The notes: a model not told the origin generated them from the sequence alone. Positions 53,978-62,819 are shown, numbered from the stretch's first letter. The stretch is 64,000 nt of DNA from Polaribacter septentrionalilitoris (GCF_009832745.1 NZ_VRMJ01000036.1:62001-126000); one strand, 5' to 3'. Made by a program: numbers and translations.

Positions 53978-54787
53978 TTAACTCGCCGAAATTAAATCGG
54001 CATAAAAATTCAAATAACTTTCTTTTAAATTCTCTGATTGATATTCAAGTGCAGGAATTTCTTTCTGATTGATGTACTCATTTAATTCATCAGAAATATC
54101 TTCACTTCCATGAATAACTGCATCAGAATTTTCTATTGCACTTTTTAATATGTTGGTATAGTTTGGTGTTTTAATAGTTGTAATTTTATCTTCATCTTTT
54201 AAATCAAAATTAACTTTATCTGCTAATTTTTCATTTAAGTTCCCTTCAAAACTACTATTGTAAAGAGAAGTAACTATTTTACTCTCGGTAAATAGAGGTT
54301 CGTCTTTATAAAACTCTTTAATGTACAATGGTAGTAAAGAAGCCATCCATCCATGAACATGAATAATATCTGGAGCCCAATTTAATTTTTTTACAGTCTC
54401 TACAACTCCTTTAGCAAAGAAAATAGCTCTTTCATCATTATCAGCAAAAAGTTGATCATCTTCATCTGTAAAAACTGCTTTTCTTTTAAAATACTCTTCG
54501 TTATCAATAAAATAAACCTGCATTCTTTCTTTAGGTATAGATGCAACTTTAATGATTAATGGCATATCCATATCATTCACAACCAAGTTCATTCCAGATA
54601 AACGAATAACTTCGTGTAATTGGTGTCTTCTTTCGTTAATGACACCAAACCTTGGCATAAAAATTCTTGTTTGTACTCCTTTAGAATGCGCATTTTTAGC
54701 AGCATTAAAGGCTGTTGATGATAACTCTGTTTCTGGTAAGTAAGGAATCACTTCCGATGAAACAAATAGTATTCTCTTGTCCTTCAT
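53978..54787 (-). CDS. Glycogen/starch synthase N-terminal (GT5) domain protein
   Basis: A 269-residue protein corresponding only to the N-terminal half of GlgA. It starts KRILFVSSEVIPYLPETELS, like the GT5 catalytic-domain start, and has DIIHVHGWMASLLPLYIKEF. The usual KxGGL ADP-glucose loop is replaced by ETELSSTAF, and the C-terminal GT1 domain with the nucleotide-binding residues is absent. Full-length GlgA has about 480 residues. Catalysis is therefore doubtful and a regulatory or structural role is possible. It is divergent from panC, with a -7 box on each strand between them. Confidence 0.82.
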   Translation of the reverse strand: MKDKRILFVSSEVIPYLPETELSSTAFNAAKNAHSKGVQTRIFMPRFGVINERRHQLHEVIRLSGMNLVVNDMDMPLIIKVASIPKERMQVYFIDNEEYFKRKAVFTDEDDQLFADNDERAIFFAKGVVETVKKLNWAPDIIHVHGWMASLLPLYIKEFYKDEPLFTESKIVTSLYNSSFEGNLNEKLADKVNFDLKDEDKITTIKTPNYTNILKSAIENSDAVIHGSEDISDELNEYINQKEIPALEYQSENLKESYLNFYADLISAS

Positions 54788-54813
54788 TAAATCAAACTCT
54801 TTTTATAAAGATG

Positions 54814-54821
54814 CAAAAGTA
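54814..54821 (-). promoter_or_regulatory. -7 promoter element of the GlgA-like operon
   Basis: Minus-strand TACTTTTG matches TAnnTTTG, 26 bases before the start at 54787. Confidence 0.5.
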
Positions 54822-54853
54822 TGAATTTTTATGCTAATATCGTGTTAAAATGG

Positions 54854-54861
54854 TAAGTTTG
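54854..54861 (+). promoter_or_regulatory. -7 promoter element of panC
   Basis: TAAGTTTG matches TAnnTTTG, 23 bases before ATG 54885. Confidence 0.5.
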
Positions 54862-54884
54862 CACACTTTACTGAACATTAGGGT

Positions 54885-55733
54885 ATGAAAATTTTTATCA
54901 CAAAAAAAGAGATAAAATCTTATTTATCAAGTCTCAAAGAACAAAATAAATCTATAGGATTCGTTCCAACTATGGGAGCATTACATCAAGGACATTTGTC
55001 TTTGATAAAAAAAGCACAGCAAAAAAATGATTTGGTGGTGGTAAGTATTTTTGTCAATCCTACTCAGTTTGATAAAAAGGAAGACTTAATCAACTACCCA
55101 AAAACTATAGAAAATGACACAAAGTTGTTAAAAAGTGTTTCTTGCGATGTGTTGTTTTTACCTTCTGTAAAAGAGATTTATGCTGATGATATTTCATCTA
55201 AAAAATTTGATTTTGACGGATTAGAACATCAAATGGAAGGTAAATTTAGAGAGGGGCATTTTGATGGCGTGGGTACTATTGTCAAAACATTGTTTGAAAT
55301 TGTAAAACCAAACAAAGCCTATTTTGGTCAGAAGGACTATCAGCAGTTACAAATCATTAAAAAAATGGTTAAAAAAAATCGCTTAAAAGTGAAAGTAAAA
55401 GGATGTCCTATTTTTAGAGAACAAGATGGTTTAGCCATGAGTTCAAGAAATGCAAGATTAACAGATGCCCAAAGAAAAGCTGCTCCTTTTATCTACAAAA
55501 CATTAAAAAAAGTACGTAAAAAATTTGGCACAGAAAATGCTACAATTGTAACTGAATGGGTAGAAAATCAGTTTAAAAAACAACCTTTATTAGAACTAGA
55601 ATATTTTACAATTGCTGATAAAAAAACACTAGAACCAATACAAAAGAAAGAATCTGGTAAAAAATATCGTGCTTTTATTGCAGTATTCGCAGGTAAAATA
55701 CGATTGATTGATAACATTCAATTAAAAAATTAG
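54885..55733 (+). CDS. panC: Pantothenate synthetase
   Basis: A 282-residue cytoplasmic enzyme. PTMGALHQGHLSLIKKAQ holds the ATP-binding HxGH-type motif, and SIFVNPTQFDKKEDLINYPK, YFGQKDYQQLQII and AMSSRNARL are family signatures. It joins pantoate and beta-alanine with ATP. The next gene, panD, makes beta-alanine, so the two steps of pantothenate synthesis are adjacent. Confidence 0.97.
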   Translation: MKIFITKKEIKSYLSSLKEQNKSIGFVPTMGALHQGHLSLIKKAQQKNDLVVVSIFVNPTQFDKKEDLINYPKTIENDTKLLKSVSCDVLFLPSVKEIYADDISSKKFDFDGLEHQMEGKFREGHFDGVGTIVKTLFEIVKPNKAYFGQKDYQQLQIIKKMVKKNRLKVKVKGCPIFREQDGLAMSSRNARLTDAQRKAAPFIYKTLKKVRKKFGTENATIVTEWVENQFKKQPLLELEYFTIADKKTLEPIQKKESGKKYRAFIAVFAGKIRLIDNIQLKN

Positions 55734-55748
55734 TAACCAAAAAATCCC

Positions 55749-55756
55749 TATTTTTG
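55749..55756 (+). promoter_or_regulatory. -7 promoter element of panD
   Basis: TATTTTTG matches TAnnTTTG and ends four bases before ATG 55761. This would give a leaderless panD transcript besides any read-through from panC. Confidence 0.4.
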
Positions 55757-55760
55757 CTGC

Positions 55761-56111
55761 ATGTTAGTACAAGTTGTAAAATCTAAAATCCACCGTGTAA
55801 AAGTTACAGGTGCAGATTTAAATTACATAGGAAGCATTACCATTGACGAAGATTTAATGGATGCTGCCAATATTATTGAAGGAGAACGCGTTCAAATTGT
55901 AAATAACAATAATGGCGAACGTTTAGAAACCTATGCAATCCCTGGACCTCGTGGAAGTGGAGAAATTACCTTAAACGGAGCTGCAGCAAGAAGAGTTGCT
56001 GTTGGTGATGTGTTAATTTTAATTGTCTATGGATTTATGGATTTTGAAGAAGCAAAAACCTTTAAACCATCATTAGTTTTTCCTAACGAAAAAGACAATA
56101 CACTTACTTAA
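55761..56111 (+). CDS. panD: Aspartate 1-decarboxylase
   Basis: A 116-residue proenzyme. Self-cleavage is expected between G24 and S25 in NYIGSITID, producing the pyruvoyl group at the new N-terminus. [14 protein letters not shown] and [16 protein letters not shown] also match PanD. It decarboxylates aspartate to beta-alanine for pantothenate synthesis. It lies 27 bases after panC and two bases before the flippase-like gene. Confidence 0.97.
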   Translation: MLVQVVKSKIHRVKVTGADLNYIGSITIDEDLMDAANIIEGERVQIVNNNNGERLETYAIPGPRGSGEITLNGAAARRVAVGDVLILIVYGFMDFEEAKTFKPSLVFPNEKDNTLT

Positions 56112-56113
56112 TT

Positions 56114-57058
56114 TTGAACATCAAAAAAATTTTAAAAACTACATTACCTCTCATTTTGGGAGGTATTTTAGTATGGTATTCTCTCTCAAAAATTTCTATT
56201 GATGTTTTAATTGGCTATTTTAAAGAAGCCAAATACAGCTGGATTTTCTTAGGATTATTCTTTGGAGTTTTAAGTCATTTATCTAGAGCTTATCGTTGGA
56301 AATTTATGTTAGCTCCATTAGGTTATAAACCAAAATTTACCAATAGTGTCTTAGCAGTTTTAGTAGGATACTTGGTTAACTTAGCACTACCAAGAGCAGG
56401 AGAAATTTCTAGAGCTGCAGTAATGGCAAACTATGAAGAAATTCCTTTTGAAAAAGGTTTTGGAACCATAGTTGCAGAACGAATTGCAGATTTAATAATG
56501 ATGTTAACCATTATTACCATCACACTTTTTGTACAGTTTGATTTTATCTACGAACTTTTAACCAAGAATTTCGATCCTACAAAAATTATTATCGGATTTA
56601 TTATTTTAATTATCGGATTTTACATATTTACATCCTTTGTAAAAAAAGCAAAAAAAGGATTTCTTTTAAAAATCAAAAACTTTATTTCTGGTTTAATTGA
56701 AGGTATTACCAGTATCTTTAAAATGAAAAATAAATGGGCATTTATTTTTCATACCGTATTTATTTGGGTCATGTATGTGGCCATGTTTTGGGCTACCATT
56801 CCTGCAATTGAAGGCTTACATGTTCCTTTAGGTGGTATTTTAATCGGTTTTATTGCAGGTGGATTTTCTATTGCAGCTACAAATGGCGGAATTGGTTTAT
56901 ACCCAATTGCTGTTGCTGGTGCACTAGCTTTGTTCGATATTCCTTCAGAACCTGCAACCGCTTTTGGGTGGATTATGTGGACTGCTCAAACAGCAATGAT
57001 TATCGTTTTTGGTGGTTTGGCATTCTTGTTTTTACCTATTTATAATAAAAATAAATAG
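56114..57058 (+). CDS. Lysylphosphatidylglycerol synthase TM region / UPF0104-type membrane protein
   Basis: A 314-residue protein with about eight membrane segments. SHLSRAYRWKFMLAPLGYKP, AVLVGYLVNLALPRAGEISR and GTIVAERIADLIMMLTIITI (in parts) match the flippase-like domain of the UPF0104/MprF family, without the synthetase domain. Related proteins move lipids between leaflets. The start is TTG 56114, two bases after panD. A dispersed repeat begins immediately after the stop. Confidence 0.9.
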   Translation: MNIKKILKTTLPLILGGILVWYSLSKISIDVLIGYFKEAKYSWIFLGLFFGVLSHLSRAYRWKFMLAPLGYKPKFTNSVLAVLVGYLVNLALPRAGEISRAAVMANYEEIPFEKGFGTIVAERIADLIMMLTIITITLFVQFDFIYELLTKNFDPTKIIIGFIILIIGFYIFTSFVKKAKKGFLLKIKNFISGLIEGITSIFKMKNKWAFIFHTVFIWVMYVAMFWATIPAIEGLHVPLGGILIGFIAGGFSIAATNGGIGLYPIAVAGALALFDIPSEPATAFGWIMWTAQTAMIIVFGGLAFLFLPIYNKNK

Positions 57059-57060
57059 TT

Positions 57061-57175
57061 TTTGGGCGTTACTTTATCCTGAAAGCGTTCAGTACCAAGT
57101 CGCGCTTTCACTACTCGCTTTTTTATTTTATCAAATAAAAAGAGCTCAAACAGGTCGTTCAATCGCTAACGCAAC
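57061..57175. repeat. Dispersed palindromic repeat element of Flavobacteriaceae type
   Basis: The ends GGGCGTTA (57064-57071) and GCTAACGC (57165-57172) form an inverted GCGTTA/TAACGC pair. Inside are CGCGCTTTCACTACTCGC and an A/T hairpin (57118-57142). The overall pattern resembles, from memory, a non-coding repeat seen in many Flavobacteriaceae genomes. It is less A+T-rich than the flanks. No transposase is encoded. Confidence 0.6.
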
Positions 57176-57245
57176 TTTTTGCCAGCAACAAGAAAAATCC
57201 AAAAACCTTTTTTTATTTAGCAGAGAAAACTTTTTCAAAATAAAA

Positions 57246-57278
57246 AGACCCTTCAGGTTTTTAAAACCTGAAGGGTCT
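57246..57278. repeat. 16-bp perfect palindrome, repeat or terminator
   Basis: AGACCCTTCAGGTTTT and its exact complement AAAACCTGAAGGGTCT are separated by one T. It may be a REP-like element or the terminator of the panC-panD-flippase transcript. It lacks a long T run. Confidence 0.65.
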
Positions 57279-57354
57279 ATATTAAAAAATAGATATTTAT
57301 AATCTAACTTTACTTTGTAACTTTACACCTTTCAAACTCTGCAACTAAATCAAA

Positions 57355-58716
57355 ATGGCCAAAACCAAAACAACTTTTTTCTGTCAAAACTGTGGCACAC
57401 AACACGCAAAATGGGTTGGGCAATGTGGTGCTTGTAAAGAGTGGAATACCATTGTAGAAGAAGTAATTCAGAAAGAAGAAAAACGCGTTTGGAAACAAGC
57501 CACAACAGCAAAACAAACCATAAACAAACCTTTAAAAATTGCAGATATTGTTCTAAATCCAGAAGAACGAGTTGTTACCAATAACAACGAATTAGACACA
57601 GTTTTAGGTGGTGGTTTGGTAAAAGGCTCTGTAACACTTTTAGGTGGTGAACCAGGTATAGGAAAATCTACTTTACTGTTACAAGTTGCTTTAAACATTA
57701 GTCAAAAAGTGTTGTATGTTTCTGGAGAAGAAAGTCAGTCTCAAATTAAAATGCGAGCAGAACGTCTAGATGCTGAAAACTCCAATTGTTTAATTTTAAC
57801 AGAAACCAATACCCAACAAATATTTAAAAATATAGAAGAAACTGAGCCAGAAGTTTTGGTGATAGATTCTATACAAACCCTACATACCAATTCTATTGAA
57901 GCTTCTCCTGGTAGCATCTCTCAAATTAGAGAAACCTCTGCAGAATTGATAAAATTTGCCAAAGAAACTGCAACTCCTGTCTTATTAATTGGTCATATTA
58001 ATAAAGAAGGAAACATTGCTGGTCCTAAAATTTTAGAACACATGGTAGATGTGGTTTTACAGTTTGAAGGCGATAGAAATCACACCTACAGAATTTTAAG
58101 AAGCCAGAAAAACAGATTTGGTTCTACTTCAGAATTAGGAATTTATGAAATGCTTTCTAACGGTTTGAGAGAAATATCCAATCCATCAGAAATTTTAATT
58201 TCTAAAAAAGATGCAGATTTAAGCGGAACTGCAATTGCATCAACCTTAGAAGGAATTAGACCTTTAATGATAGAAATTCAAGCCCTAGTTTCTACAGCGG
58301 TTTACGGAACTCCACAACGTTCTACCACAGGTTACAATCTAAAAAGATTGAATATGTTATTGGCTGTTTTAGAAAAACGAGCTGGTTTTAAATTGGGTGC
58401 AAAAGATGTGTTTTTAAACATTACTGGAGGCATTAATGTAGATGATCCTGCCATTGATTTGGCTGTGGTTGCAGCTATTTTATCATCCAACCAAGATATT
58501 GCTATTAACCCCAATGTGTGTTTTGCAGCAGAAGTGGGTTTGGCTGGAGAAATTAGACCAGTTTCTAAAATAGACCAACGTATTACAGAAGCAGAAAAGT
58601 TAGGTTATAAAAGTTTTGTAGCCTCTAAATACAATAAGATTTCTTCTAAAAACCATGGAATTAAATTGATTTTAGTTGGTAAGATTGAAGAAGCATTTGC
58701 CACTTTGTTTGCTTAA
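57355..58716 (+). CDS. radA: DNA repair protein RadA
   Basis: A 453-residue RecA-like protein. A C4 zinc motif (CQNCGTQHAKWVGQCGACKE), the Walker A GGEPGIGKSTLLLQV, the RadA-specific KNRFGSTSELGIYEM, and a C-terminal Lon-like domain (GGINVDDPAIDLAVVAAIL) are in the usual order. RadA processes branched recombination intermediates. It follows the repeat-rich gap and ends at a terminator shared with hemD. Confidence 0.97.
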   Translation: MAKTKTTFFCQNCGTQHAKWVGQCGACKEWNTIVEEVIQKEEKRVWKQATTAKQTINKPLKIADIVLNPEERVVTNNNELDTVLGGGLVKGSVTLLGGEPGIGKSTLLLQVALNISQKVLYVSGEESQSQIKMRAERLDAENSNCLILTETNTQQIFKNIEETEPEVLVIDSIQTLHTNSIEASPGSISQIRETSAELIKFAKETATPVLLIGHINKEGNIAGPKILEHMVDVVLQFEGDRNHTYRILRSQKNRFGSTSELGIYEMLSNGLREISNPSEILISKKDADLSGTAIASTLEGIRPLMIEIQALVSTAVYGTPQRSTTGYNLKRLNMLLAVLEKRAGFKLGAKDVFLNITGGINVDDPAIDLAVVAAILSSNQDIAINPNVCFAAEVGLAGEIRPVSKIDQRITEAEKLGYKSFVASKYNKISSKNHGIKLILVGKIEEAFATLFA

Positions 58717-58773
58717 AATTAGACTTTAATTTATTTAATAAAATTAATCAACATTAAAAAACTTTTTAAATCA

Positions 58774-58804
58774 AAAAAAACCGAACATTACTGTTCGGTT
58801 TTTA
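58774..58804. terminator. Bidirectional terminator between radA and hemD
   Basis: The stem ACCGAACA / TGTTCGGT with loop TTAC is flanked by an A run and a T run, between convergent genes. Confidence 0.9.
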
Positions 58805-58829
58805 TTTATAATATTGTAAAAAAAGCTAT

Positions 58830-59576
58830 TTACTTCTTATTGGCTTCTTTAATATATTTATCTAATGCCATAGTCATAGAAGGTGTTTCTGGAGTTGGCG
58901 CTGTAATATCGCATTTTAATCCTGCTTCTGTAGCTGCTTTCACTGTTGAATTACCAAAAACTGCAATTCGTGTGTTATTTTGCTTAAAATCTGGGAAGTT
59001 CTTTAGTAAAGATTCTATTCCTGAAGGACTAAAAAATACCAACACATCGTAAAATACATTTTCTAGATCAGACAAATCACTTACAACTGTTCTATATAAG
59101 TCTGCTCTTGTCCAACTTACGCCTAACTTATCTAATTCTGAAGGAATTAACGGTTTTAACTTATCAGAAGAAGGTAATAAAAACTTTTCATTTTTATGTT
59201 TCTTAATCAGTTTTGTCAACTCAGGAAACGTTCTTTGACCTACATAGATTTTACGTTTTCTGTACACCACATATTTTTGTAAATAATAAGCTACAGCTTC
59301 AGACTGACAGAAATACTTCATATCATCTGGTACTTTAAAACGCATTTCTTCAGCAACTCTAAAAAAATGATCAACTGCATTTCTACTTGTTAAAATGATT
59401 GCAGAAAATTCGTTCAAGTCAATTTTTTGCCCTCTAACCTCTTTAACAGGGATTCCTTCAACGTGGATAAAAGGTCTAAAATCAATTTTAACCTTTTGCT
59501 TGTCCGATAAATCAAAGTAAGGAGATGTTTCTGCCTTGGGTTCTGGCTGCGATACTAATATCGTTTTCACTTTCAT
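58830..59576 (-). CDS. hemD: Uroporphyrinogen-III synthase
   Basis: A 248-residue two-domain protein of the HemD family. AIILTSRNAVDHFFRVAEEM and VLVFFSPSGIESLLKNFP, then IAVFGNSTVKAATEAGLKC, are conserved motifs of this poorly conserved family. It closes hydroxymethylbilane to uroporphyrinogen III in haem synthesis. It lies next to DUF4271, an order common in Bacteroidota. Confidence 0.9.
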   Translation of the reverse strand: MKVKTILVSQPEPKAETSPYFDLSDKQKVKIDFRPFIHVEGIPVKEVRGQKIDLNEFSAIILTSRNAVDHFFRVAEEMRFKVPDDMKYFCQSEAVAYYLQKYVVYRKRKIYVGQRTFPELTKLIKKHKNEKFLLPSSDKLKPLIPSELDKLGVSWTRADLYRTVVSDLSDLENVFYDVLVFFSPSGIESLLKNFPDFKQNNTRIAVFGNSTVKAATEAGLKCDITAPTPETPSMTMALDKYIKEANKK

Positions 59577-59595
59577 ACGCTTTCGTTTTCTAATA

Positions 59596-60237
59596 TTAAA
59601 ACATCAATTTAAACAAAATCAATAGCGGTGCTATTTCGAAGGCGCAAAGGTACAAAATAAAATAAAACAACTCACTAAAAATCAGCTTTTTGTTATTTAA
59701 AAAGTGTACTACAAACCGAATTAAGAATAATAGAATTGAAAAATAGAGAAGAAAATCAACCTCTAGTTGAGAATAATAGACTAAAACAATTCCAATAAAA
59801 AGAAAAAAACACGTGGAGTATAAATAGCTAAATTTAGATACTGTAAAAAAACGAATTGTTTTTTTTACTTGAAATATTTCAGAAAGCAGGTATTCTATCG
59901 CCCATTTTAGCATAAAATAGGAAGAGAGTATTAAAAAAATCATTAAAAAAGAAAAAAAATCTTTTGAGATCTGTACTGAATAATAGGTTGCTAAAAAGAA
60001 TGAAACAATTGATAATACTGTGCCTGAAAACAAATAAATAGTAATTTGAAAACCGTTAAAAAAACTTGTATTCTCTTCAATTTCATCTTCTACAAAGTTT
60101 TTAGTAAATAACGCAAAAGCATATCCCTTAAGTTTTTGAGGATTTAATACTTTTAATACAAATACAGCAAACAATAATAGAACAAAAACAATAGTCAACC
60201 AATTATCATTTATATAAGTCTTCTCTAATGCTTGCAA
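59596..60237 (-). CDS. DUF4271 family membrane protein
   Basis: About 213 residues with five or six membrane segments (for example WLTIVFVLLLFAVFVLKVLN, IYLFSGTVLSIVSFFLATYY, FLMIFLILSSYFMLKWAIEY). The DUF4271 family has no known function. A GTG at 60264 could extend it by nine residues, but that codon overlaps a -7 box (60264-60271), so TTG 60237 is preferred. It precedes hemD by 19 bases, in one transcript. Confidence 0.83.
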   Translation of the reverse strand: MQALEKTYINDNWLTIVFVLLLFAVFVLKVLNPQKLKGYAFALFTKNFVEDEIEENTSFFNGFQITIYLFSGTVLSIVSFFLATYYSVQISKDFFSFLMIFLILSSYFMLKWAIEYLLSEIFQVKKTIRFFTVSKFSYLYSTCFFLFIGIVLVYYSQLEVDFLLYFSILLFLIRFVVHFLNNKKLIFSELFYFILYLCAFEIAPLLILFKLMF

Positions 60238-60263
60238 AGTTCTTGTTTGATTTAAGATTAACA

Positions 60264-60271
60264 CAAAATTA
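60264..60271 (-). promoter_or_regulatory. -7 promoter element of DUF4271-hemD operon
   Basis: Minus-strand TAATTTTG matches TAnnTTTG, 26 bases before TTG 60237. Confidence 0.5.
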
Positions 60272-60285
60272 GTAATTATTTAGTG

Positions 60286-60293
60286 TATATTTG
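60286..60293 (+). promoter_or_regulatory. -7 promoter element of the GT2-dihydroorotase operon
   Basis: TATATTTG matches TAnnTTTG, 27 bases before ATG 60321, back to back with the DUF4271 promoter. Confidence 0.55.
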
Positions 60294-60320
60294 CTTTTCT
60301 TACAAGCTGATTGTTTATTT

Positions 60321-61043
60321 ATGTCAGACGCTTTAGTCATAATTCCTACTTACAACGAAAAAGAAAACATCGAATCCATCATAAAAACTGTTTTTCTTCA
60401 AGAAAAAGAGTTTCATATTTTGGTTGTTGATGACAATTCTCCTGATGGTACTGCATCCATTGTAGAGGAGTTAATGACCCAATTTCCAAAACAACTTTTT
60501 ATTGAAAAACGTAGAGGAAAAAATGGTTTAGGTACTGCATATATACATGGATTTAAGTGGGCTTTAGCAAAAAAATATGACTATATCATTGAGATGGATG
60601 CAGATTTTTCTCATAATCCAAAAGATCTAATCCGATTATACAACGCATGCCATAATGGAAAAGGTGATGTCTCTGTAGGTTCTAGATATGTAAACAACCA
60701 AGTAAATGTTGTGAATTGGGATATCAAACGATTATTACTGTCTTATTTTGCCTCTAGATATGTACGTCTCATTACTAGAATTCCTGTTTTTGACACCACA
60801 GCAGGTTTTGTTTGTTGGAAACGTAATGTTTTAGAAACCATACAGCTCGATAAAATAAAATTCATTGGTTATGCTTTTCAAATTGAAATGAAATTTAAGG
60901 CTTGGAAACACGGATTTAACATAAAAGAAGTCTCTGTTATTTTTACAGATAGAGATTTAGGAGCTTCAAAAATGAGCGGAAATATTATTTCTGAGGCACT
61001 CTTTGGAGTAATAAAAATGAGATTAAAAGGATTACCAAAATAA
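60321..61043 (+). CDS. Polyprenol monophosphomannose synthase-like GT2 glycosyltransferase
   Basis: A 240-residue GT-A glycosyltransferase. ALVIIPTYNEKENIESIIK, LVVDDNSPDGTA and IIEMDADFSHNPKDL (with the DxD motif) are those of dolichol/polyprenol-phosphate mannosyltransferases, and DTTAGFVCWKRNVLE is a later family motif. No membrane anchor is seen. It would transfer mannose or a similar sugar to a lipid phosphate. The ATG at 60321 is preferred to an in-frame TTG at 60291 that overlaps the -7 box. Confidence 0.92.
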   Translation: MSDALVIIPTYNEKENIESIIKTVFLQEKEFHILVVDDNSPDGTASIVEELMTQFPKQLFIEKRRGKNGLGTAYIHGFKWALAKKYDYIIEMDADFSHNPKDLIRLYNACHNGKGDVSVGSRYVNNQVNVVNWDIKRLLLSYFASRYVRLITRIPVFDTTAGFVCWKRNVLETIQLDKIKFIGYAFQIEMKFKAWKHGFNIKEVSVIFTDRDLGASKMSGNIISEALFGVIKMRLKGLPK

Positions 61044-61052
61044 AAAAATATA

Positions 61053-62390
61053 ATGAGTTCTTACTTGATAAAAAATGCCACAGTTGTTAATGAAAACAAA
61101 ACTTTTACTAGCGATGTTCTTATTAAAAATGAAATCATAACAGAAATTTCAACAAATATTCCTGTACCAGAAAACACAGAAATTATAGATGCAAAAGGCA
61201 GTTATTTAATTCCTGGCTTTATAGATGATCAAGTACATTTTAGAGAACCTGGATTAACACACAAGGCAAATATTGCAACAGAAAGTAGAGCTGCTGCAGC
61301 TGGCGGAATTACAACCTTTATTGAGCAACCGAATACAGTTCCGCAAGCAACCACACAAGAATTATTAGAAGATAAATTTGAGATTGCTGCTAAAGATTCT
61401 TATGTAAATTATTCTTTTATGTTTGGTGGTACTAACACTAATTTAGAAGAGTTATTAAAAACCGATCCAAAAACAGTAGCAGGAATTAAATTATTTTTAG
61501 GTTCATCTACAGGAAATATGTTGGTTGATGATGTTGAAGTGTTAGAAAAGATTTTTTCATCAACCAAAATGATTATTTCTGTGCATTGTGAAGACGAAGC
61601 TACCATCAGAAAAAATACAGCAGTGTTTAAAGAAAAATATGGTGATGATATTCCTATTAAATATCATCCGATTATTAGAAGTGAAGAAGCATGTTATATC
61701 TCTTCATCAAAAGCAATTGAATTGGCTAAAAAAACAGGTGCTCGTTTGCATATTTTTCATGTTTCTACAGCTAAAGAAACCCAATTATTTAGAAATGATA
61801 TTCCGTTAGAAGAAAAACAAATTACTGCAGAAGTTTGTGTACATCATTTATGGTTTAATGACACCAATTATGATGAAAAAGGAACCTTCATCAAGTGGAA
61901 TCCTGCTGTAAAAACCGAAAAAGACAGACTAGGTTTATGGCAAGCTTTGTTAGATGATAGAATTGATGTTTTGGCAACAGATCATGCACCTCATACTTTA
62001 GAAGAAAAAAACAATGTGTATACGAAAGCGCCAAGTGGTGGGCCTTTAGTACAACATGCAGTTACTGCAATTTTAGAAAAAGTAAAAGAAGGTGTGATAC
62101 CTATGGAGAAAGCTGTTGAAAAAATGAGTCATAATCCTGCAAAATTATTTCAAATAGAAAAAAGAGGGTTTATCAAAAAAGGATATTTTGCTGATTTGGT
62201 ATTAATAGACCCTAATACATCTTGGACAGTTGCTAAAGACAATATTTTATACAAATGTGGATGGTCTCCGTTTGAAGGAACAACTTTTTCATCAAAAATC
62301 ACTCATACGTTTGTCAACGGAAATTTGATTTATAATAATGGTGTTTTTAATGATGACATTAAAGGAAAACGTTTGACTTTTAATCGATAA
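61053..62390 (+). CDS. pyrC: Dihydroorotase
   Basis: A 445-residue amidohydrolase. Zinc ligands are in DDQVHFREPGLTHKANI, the carboxylated lysine probably in AGIKLFLGSSTGN, and HIFHVSTAKE and DVLATDHAPHTLEEK complete the site. It forms dihydroorotate in pyrimidine synthesis. The length and motifs fit the type I dihydroorotases common in Bacteroidota. It sits ten bases after the GT2 gene and directly before the DUF4296 lipoprotein. Confidence 0.95.
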   Translation: MSSYLIKNATVVNENKTFTSDVLIKNEIITEISTNIPVPENTEIIDAKGSYLIPGFIDDQVHFREPGLTHKANIATESRAAAAGGITTFIEQPNTVPQATTQELLEDKFEIAAKDSYVNYSFMFGGTNTNLEELLKTDPKTVAGIKLFLGSSTGNMLVDDVEVLEKIFSSTKMIISVHCEDEATIRKNTAVFKEKYGDDIPIKYHPIIRSEEACYISSSKAIELAKKTGARLHIFHVSTAKETQLFRNDIPLEEKQITAEVCVHHLWFNDTNYDEKGTFIKWNPAVKTEKDRLGLWQALLDDRIDVLATDHAPHTLEEKNNVYTKAPSGGPLVQHAVTAILEKVKEGVIPMEKAVEKMSHNPAKLFQIEKRGFIKKGYFADLVLIDPNTSWTVAKDNILYKCGWSPFEGTTFSSKITHTFVNGNLIYNNGVFNDDIKGKRLTFNR

Positions 62391-62819
62391 ATGAAAAAAT
62401 TAAACTACATACTTATCTTTATTTTTCTTTGGTCTTGTACAAGCAATACTATTTTTGAAAAGCCTAAAGATCTCATTCCAAGAGATACCATGTCATTATT
62501 AATTCATGATATGTACATAGCGCAATCAACAAAATATTTTAAAAATATCAACAATCAAAAAGGCATTGAATACATGCCTTTTGTCTATGATAAATATAAA
62601 ATTGACAGTACGCGTTTTCAAAATAGTAATTTCTATTACACCACAAAAATAGACTTGTATGAAGAAATTATTGATGATGCCAGAAAAAAATTAGAAGAGA
62701 AGAAAGAGTACTATAGTAAGCTTCAAAAAAGAAAAGATTCTTTGCGAAAAGATTCTATAGAAAAAAAGAGAGTTCCTCTAAATGAATTAGATACTGTTAA
62801 TTTGCCAACTAAAAAGTAA
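62391..62819 (+). CDS. DUF4296 family lipoprotein
   Basis: A 142-residue protein with a lipoprotein signal (ILIFIFLWSCTSNT) and a helical body (LIPRDTMSLLIHDMYIAQST, IDSTRFQNSNFYYTTKIDLY) followed by a charged coiled tail. DUF4296 has no known function. The start directly follows the dihydroorotase stop, and the 3' end overlaps the convergent epimerase gene by 11 bases. Confidence 0.88.
   Translation: MKKLNYILIFIFLWSCTSNTIFEKPKDLIPRDTMSLLIHDMYIAQSTKYFKNINNQKGIEYMPFVYDKYKIDSTRFQNSNFYYTTKIDLYEEIIDDARKKLEEKKEYYSKLQKRKDSLRKDSIEKKRVPLNELDTVNLPTKK

Noticed and set aside
57009-57302. Open frame of 97 codons overlapping the repeat element
   Set aside because: It crosses the flippase gene end, the dispersed repeat and a palindrome; no protein-like conservation is expected.
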